A stretch of 27,190 nt of DNA, taken from positions 1 to 27,190 of the forward strand of contig DATFMH010000007.1 of the NCBI GenBank assembly GCA_035267045.1. The letters are read 5' to 3'. The notes below the pieces were generated by a model that worked only from the letters and a program-made list of their open reading frames with translations, searched no databases and had not been told where the DNA came from. Position numbers and translations under genes: made by a program. Below, one piece after another: positions 23,444 to 27,190 of this stretch; positions within the stretch are counted from its first letter, which is position 1, and every line of letters starts with the position of its first letter. The DNA comes from DATFMH01 sp035267045 (GTDB taxonomy: Bacteria; Bacteroidota; Rhodothermia; Balneolales; DATFMH01).

Positions 23444-23641
23444 TTTGAATATCGATTTAAAGTTATCCTGATTTAATTACCTGTATATCGTTATACACAT
23501 TTTTTTAATATCCCCAATATTATAGACCTTTTCAGATGCGTATCCTTACAGAATTTATTAAGAGGGAAGACCGTACAATTATATAACTGGTTAATGCAAA
23601 TTTACAATCTTCTTATTTACAAAATAGATAGACCGTTTTCA

Positions 23642-23677
23642 TTTACATTTTCTAACGTTTAGTAAAAGTTTTTACTT
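23642..23677 (+). promoter_or_regulatory. Shared upstream motif, copy 1, with palindrome
   Basis: This 36-base stretch matches 27110-27145 at 29 of 36 positions without gaps. Its right part contains the palindrome AGTAAAAGTTTTTACT (23661-23676), and AAAGTTTTTACTT is identical in both copies. It lies 58-91 bases before the Asp-box gene, depending on the start chosen, a position expected for a promoter or operator. Confidence 0.5.
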
Positions 23678-23767
23678 CCCCCATAATCAGCATTTCATAG
23701 ATTACAAACGATAAGGATTAGTTGACTGTATTTTATGAATTTAATTTCTTGGCTTATGTTTGGTGTA

Positions 23768-26700
23768 ATGAAACGTCTCTTAAAAGATAACCGGAGAAAT
23801 ATTTCTATCTCCATTTTTTGTACCGCTCTGTTTCTTTCATTTACTAACTCGCTCTCCTTTGCTCAAAAGAAAAACGCAAATCAACTCTTTTCACCAACAT
23901 TATATCAAGCATTAAAATGGCGGAATGTCGGACCATACAGAGGAGGACGGTCAACTGCATCATGCGGTGTGCCTTCTGAGCCATATACGTTCTACCTCGG
24001 CACAGCCGGAGGCGGTATCTGGAAAACGGAAGATGCCGGTAAAACATGGGAAAATATATCGGATGGATATCTAAAATCATCCTCAATAGGCGCCATAGCC
24101 GTAGCGCCATCCGATCCGAATGTCATTTATGCCGGAACGGGCGAAACGCCGGCCCGAACGGTTAATCCCACCCATGGCGACGGTGTATATAAATCGACGG
24201 ATGCCGGAAAGACATGGACGCAAGTTGGTCTCGATAACACCAGCCAAATTGGACGAATTCGTATTAATTCGAAGAACCCGGATATCGTTTATGTGGCTGC
24301 CGAGGGAACGCCCTGGGCCAAAACGGCAGACCGGGGTATATATCGCAGTATGGATGGCGGGAAAACATGGAAACTAATCCTTCATGTTGATGATGAAAGC
24401 GGGGCAAATGATTTGAGCATGGATATGACCAATCCTCGAATTTTATATGCTGCTTTCTGGGATCACCAACGAAAACCGTGGAAGATGGTAAGCGGCGGTT
24501 CCGGCAGCGGTATCTGGAAAACAACGGACGGCGGTGACCACTGGACGAAATTGACCGACGGTCTTCCGAAGGAGATGGGTAAAATCGGCGTAGCTGTCTC
24601 ACCTGCTAATCCGGAGCGTGTCTGGGCAATCGTGGAAGCAAAAAAAGGTGGGTTATATCGATCGGATGACGCCGGTAAACGTTGGAAACTCATCAATAGC
24701 CACCGGGTTATCTGGGCCAGGTCATGGTACTACATGGACGTCTTTGCCGATCCCCAAAATCAGGATATTGTCTATGTGGCCAATGCACCTTTGTTGAAAT
24801 CGATTGATGGTGGTAAAAACTTCAAAACCGTTAAAACACCTCACGGCGATAACCATTTTCTCTGGATTAATCCCCGTAATCCTGATTACATGATCAATTC
24901 GAATGATGGTGGCGGAAATATCTCATTGAATGGCGGAAAATCGTGGTCCACGCAACAAAATCAACCCACCGGCGAGTTCTACAGAGTCAATACGGATAAC
25001 CGGTTTCCCTATTACATTTACGGAGGTCAACAGGATGAAGGAACGGTGGCCATTGCTAACTGGAGTCCAAGTGCAGGAATTCAACGTCAGGATTGGTACA
25101 GCGTTGGCGGCGGTGAAAGTGCTTTTGTTGCATTCGATCCGGATAATCCTGCATTCGTTTATGCCGGAAGTTATCAGGGAATCATTACCGAGTATAATAC
25201 CAAAACCAAAGAAGTAAAGAATATCAGTGAATATCCCTCATTACGACTGGCCGCAAATCCCGCACAAGAGAAATACAGGTTTACCTGGAATGCACCTATT
25301 ATTACATCAAAATTCAACCCGAAAGTTATTTATCATGCTGGAAATGTACTTCTTAAATCGACTGACCGCGGTTTGACCTGGAAACCAATAAGCCCTGATT
25401 TAACCAGAAATAATCCTAAAAAACTGGAAAATGGCGGTGAACCTTTTACAAACGAAGGGGCCGGCGGAGAAGTTTATCAAACAATTTCATATGTTGCCGA
25501 AGCACCTAACGATCCAGGCACATTATGGTCAGGCAACGATGACGGATTGATGCACATCACTCGTGACGGTGGTAAAACATGGAGCGATATTACCCCCAAA
25601 GATGTTGGCGAAAAATTGATCAATTCCATCGATGTATCAAAACAAGATCCTGCCGAAGCCTATATCGCCGTAGAGGGATATCGTACCAACGATTATTCTG
25701 CCCATATTTATCGAACCGAGGATTATGGAAAACACTGGAAAAATATAACAGACGGCATTCCTTCTGATGATATGGTTCATGTTGTAAGGGAAGATCATGT
25801 CAAAAGAGGCTTATTATTTGCCGGTACGCAACGGGGTATGTATATCTCTTTCGATGATGGTGATCATTGGCAAAAATTTCAATTAAACCTGCCTCTTGTA
25901 CCTGTTACCGATCTTCAGATCCACAATAACGCTTTGGTCGCCTCCACGCAAGGACGGGCCTTTTGGGTATTGGATGATATCAGCCCATTGAGACAACTCA
26001 ATCAAAAAATTGCAAATATCGACGCATACTTATTCCATCCAGGTGATAATTACAGAACCAACTTCGGACGTGTCGATACATTGAATCCCGTCGGTACCAA
26101 CCCGGAATCAGGGATTACCATCTATTATTACTTGAAAAAAGTAACTGCTGCTGATTCTACCAGGCATGTCGACATTAAAGTTTTGAGCCAGGATGGTAAA
26201 CTAATACGCAATTTTTCAAGTACTGCCGGTAAAAAGCAAAACAAAGTGGAAAAGAAAACGGGTTTGAACCGATTGGTTTGGAATTTGAGATACGCTGATT
26301 ATAAAAGTCCCAAAGGATTGTTTCATGCAATGGGAAAACACGGGTATAAAGTCGGACCGGGAATATATCAGATACAGTTTACTTATGGAAAAACAAAAAC
26401 AACCGACACGGTAACGGTAAAACCTGACCCCCGTTACTCAATTTCGAATCAACAATACCGGGAACAACAGGATATATTAAGCACGATCCGTTCCGATATT
26501 CAGGATGTATATTCTTCTGTTAATAAGATGAATGAAGTTAAAGGGCAGATTAACGATATGTTGAAAAGGGTAAAAGAGGAGGATGACACAACGAAAGTCG
26601 TTCAAACAGGAAAGGCATTGATCGAAGAGATAAAGCACATTGAGAAAAAACTCGTACAAACCAGGCAAAAAACATTTCAGGATGTCATCAATTTCCCGAA

Positions 26701-26911
26701 TATGTTAGATAACCAGTTGTTGGTTCTCCAGAATACCATAAGCGGGGCAGAACCACCGGTTACAAACGGAGCTAAAGAACGCTATCGTGATCTTCAGAAT
26801 GAGTGGAGTAAATACAAAACGGAGATCGATCAGTTGTTCAATCAGAAAATCCCGGCTTTCAATCGCCTGCTTGCACAGAAAAAGGTCAAATACATAGCCC
26901 CGGGGGAATAG
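23768..26911 (+). CDS. Large secreted Asp-box (VPS10/sortilin-like) beta-propeller protein
   Basis: The 1047-residue protein is exported: the ATG at 23768 begins MKRLLKDNRR, a hydrophobic core and SLSFAQ. An in-frame ATG at 23735 exists, but it adds an unusual hydrophobic stretch before the charged n-region and neither has a Shine-Dalgarno. The body contains about eleven Asp-box repeats (S/T-x-D-x-G-x-x-W/F, for example STDAGKTW, SMDGGKTW, STDRGLTW, TEDYGKHW, SFDDGDHW), giving one or two beta-propellers like VPS10/sortilin and BNR proteins. After the propeller come an FlgD/Ig-like stretch (DIKVLSQDGKLIRNF and GLNRLVWNLRYAD) and a helical, probably coiled-coil tail (about 900-1000). Such proteins are abundant in this bacterial group. 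Sialidase-type catalytic residues are not evident, so binding or scaffolding is as likely as hydrolysis. The function is unknown. Confidence 0.92.
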   Translation: MKRLLKDNRRNISISIFCTALFLSFTNSLSFAQKKNANQLFSPTLYQALKWRNVGPYRGGRSTASCGVPSEPYTFYLGTAGGGIWKTEDAGKTWENISDGYLKSSSIGAIAVAPSDPNVIYAGTGETPARTVNPTHGDGVYKSTDAGKTWTQVGLDNTSQIGRIRINSKNPDIVYVAAEGTPWAKTADRGIYRSMDGGKTWKLILHVDDESGANDLSMDMTNPRILYAAFWDHQRKPWKMVSGGSGSGIWKTTDGGDHWTKLTDGLPKEMGKIGVAVSPANPERVWAIVEAKKGGLYRSDDAGKRWKLINSHRVIWARSWYYMDVFADPQNQDIVYVANAPLLKSIDGGKNFKTVKTPHGDNHFLWINPRNPDYMINSNDGGGNISLNGGKSWSTQQNQPTGEFYRVNTDNRFPYYIYGGQQDEGTVAIANWSPSAGIQRQDWYSVGGGESAFVAFDPDNPAFVYAGSYQGIITEYNTKTKEVKNISEYPSLRLAANPAQEKYRFTWNAPIITSKFNPKVIYHAGNVLLKSTDRGLTWKPISPDLTRNNPKKLENGGEPFTNEGAGGEVYQTISYVAEAPNDPGTLWSGNDDGLMHITRDGGKTWSDITPKDVGEKLINSIDVSKQDPAEAYIAVEGYRTNDYSAHIYRTEDYGKHWKNITDGIPSDDMVHVVREDHVKRGLLFAGTQRGMYISFDDGDHWQKFQLNLPLVPVTDLQIHNNALVASTQGRAFWVLDDISPLRQLNQKIANIDAYLFHPGDNYRTNFGRVDTLNPVGTNPESGITIYYYLKKVTAADSTRHVDIKVLSQDGKLIRNFSSTAGKKQNKVEKKTGLNRLVWNLRYADYKSPKGLFHAMGKHGYKVGPGIYQIQFTYGKTKTTDTVTVKPDPRYSISNQQYREQQDILSTIRSDIQDVYSSVNKMNEVKGQINDMLKRVKEEDDTTKVVQTGKALIEEIKHIEKKLVQTRQKTFQDVINFPNMLDNQLLVLQNTISGAEPPVTNGAKERYRDLQNEWSKYKTEIDQLFNQKIPAFNRLLAQKKVKYIAPGE

Positions 26912-27190
26912 TGATCAGAAAACTGTTATCAAATATCCATCTGAAAGTATTGGATCAGACCAACGGATATGTGATTCTCTTACCGATCCCCGGGTCGATT
27001 CGTAATATGGATGCTCTTCGTCCATTCTTATAAAATTTTGCATGGTACCATTTCCATGACCCAATTTATATACCATAACACTCTGTGTTACAACTGTAAA
27101 AAGACCTTTTTTACATATTCTTACGGCAAATGAAAGTTTTTACTTTACCATAGAATCTCATTTAATACATTTTCAATGTTAAGCCAATAA
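26912..27190. other. Intergenic end of window with two stacked hairpins
   Basis: No gene is seen. TAACAC (27076-27081) pairs with GTGTTA (27085-27090) across TCT. Four bases later TGTAAAAA (27095-27102) pairs with TTTTTACA (27108-27115). The second has a T-rich arm but no separate T tail, so it is a weak candidate terminator for the Asp-box gene. Confidence 0.35.
27110..27145 (+). promoter_or_regulatory. Shared upstream motif, copy 2
   Basis: 29 of 36 bases match 23642-23677 without gaps, including 13 identical bases at the right end (AAAGTTTTTACTT). Similarity continues weakly beyond (CCATA, then CATTT). By analogy it may be the promoter or operator region of a gene starting just past the window. 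Confidence 0.45.

Noticed and set aside
1..27190. CRISPR arrays, tRNA, rRNA, prophage or defence genes
   Set aside because: I looked for regular spaced repeats, cloverleaf sequences, integrases, transposases and known defence motifs and found none.

Overview
The window is AT-rich bacterial chromosomal DNA from the Bacteroidota/Balneolota/Rhodothermota group. The signs are a SusC/SusD outer-membrane uptake pair, a LytS-type histidine kinase paired with a LytTR regulator, a large Asp-box (sortilin-like) secreted protein, and many genes without a clear Shine-Dalgarno. A Balneolales-like marine or saline organism is my guess below phylum level. I see no phage, insertion sequence, CRISPR array, tRNA or rRNA.

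Layout. Positions 1-4250 hold small membrane and housekeeping genes: a GPR1/FUN34/YaaH-like transporter, DNA polymerase IV (dinB, minus strand), an orphan secreted protein, two tandem paralogous GlsB/YeaQ-like small membrane proteins with hairpins in their leaders, and a 2H phosphoesterase. Positions 4657-8610 hold a secreted esterase-fold protein, then a histidine kinase and LytTR response regulator in one operon. Positions 8611-10078 carry no believable protein gene. They contain two tandem, diverged copies of what looks like a large structured non-coding RNA, followed by an 82-nt inverted repeat. Positions 10079-12851 hold a THUMP-domain RNA methyltransferase (minus) and a glutamate dehydrogenase (plus). 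Positions 13123-17957 hold a SusC/SusD operon with an operator-like repeat cluster upstream and a strong terminator downstream. On the minus strand, 21070-17956 encodes an M20 amidohydrolase, a DUF3311-like small membrane protein and a sodium/solute symporter, followed by recQ (23443-21263). A large Asp-box secreted protein fills 23768-26911. The last 280 bases repeat a promoter-region motif also found before that gene.

How the genes may work together (inference): SusC/SusD, the symporter, the M20 amidohydrolase and glutamate dehydrogenase could form a path for taking up and breaking down organic nitrogen compounds, but no substrate can be read from the sequence. The LytTR regulator could act on SusC/SusD, because a degenerate 21-bp-period repeat like known LytTR sites lies about 130-160 bp before susC.

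The most unusual content is the tandem RNA pair at 8643-9327 and 9368-9901. Both units carry, in the same order, a 19-nt identical box, a long two-part stem enclosing an 18-nt box (17/18 identical), a helix directly 5' of TAACCCAA, and a terminator hairpin whose UGCCAGG loop is complementary to the enclosed box. The stems are kept by compensatory changes, which is the signature of selected RNA structure. I cannot match it to a known RNA class from memory.
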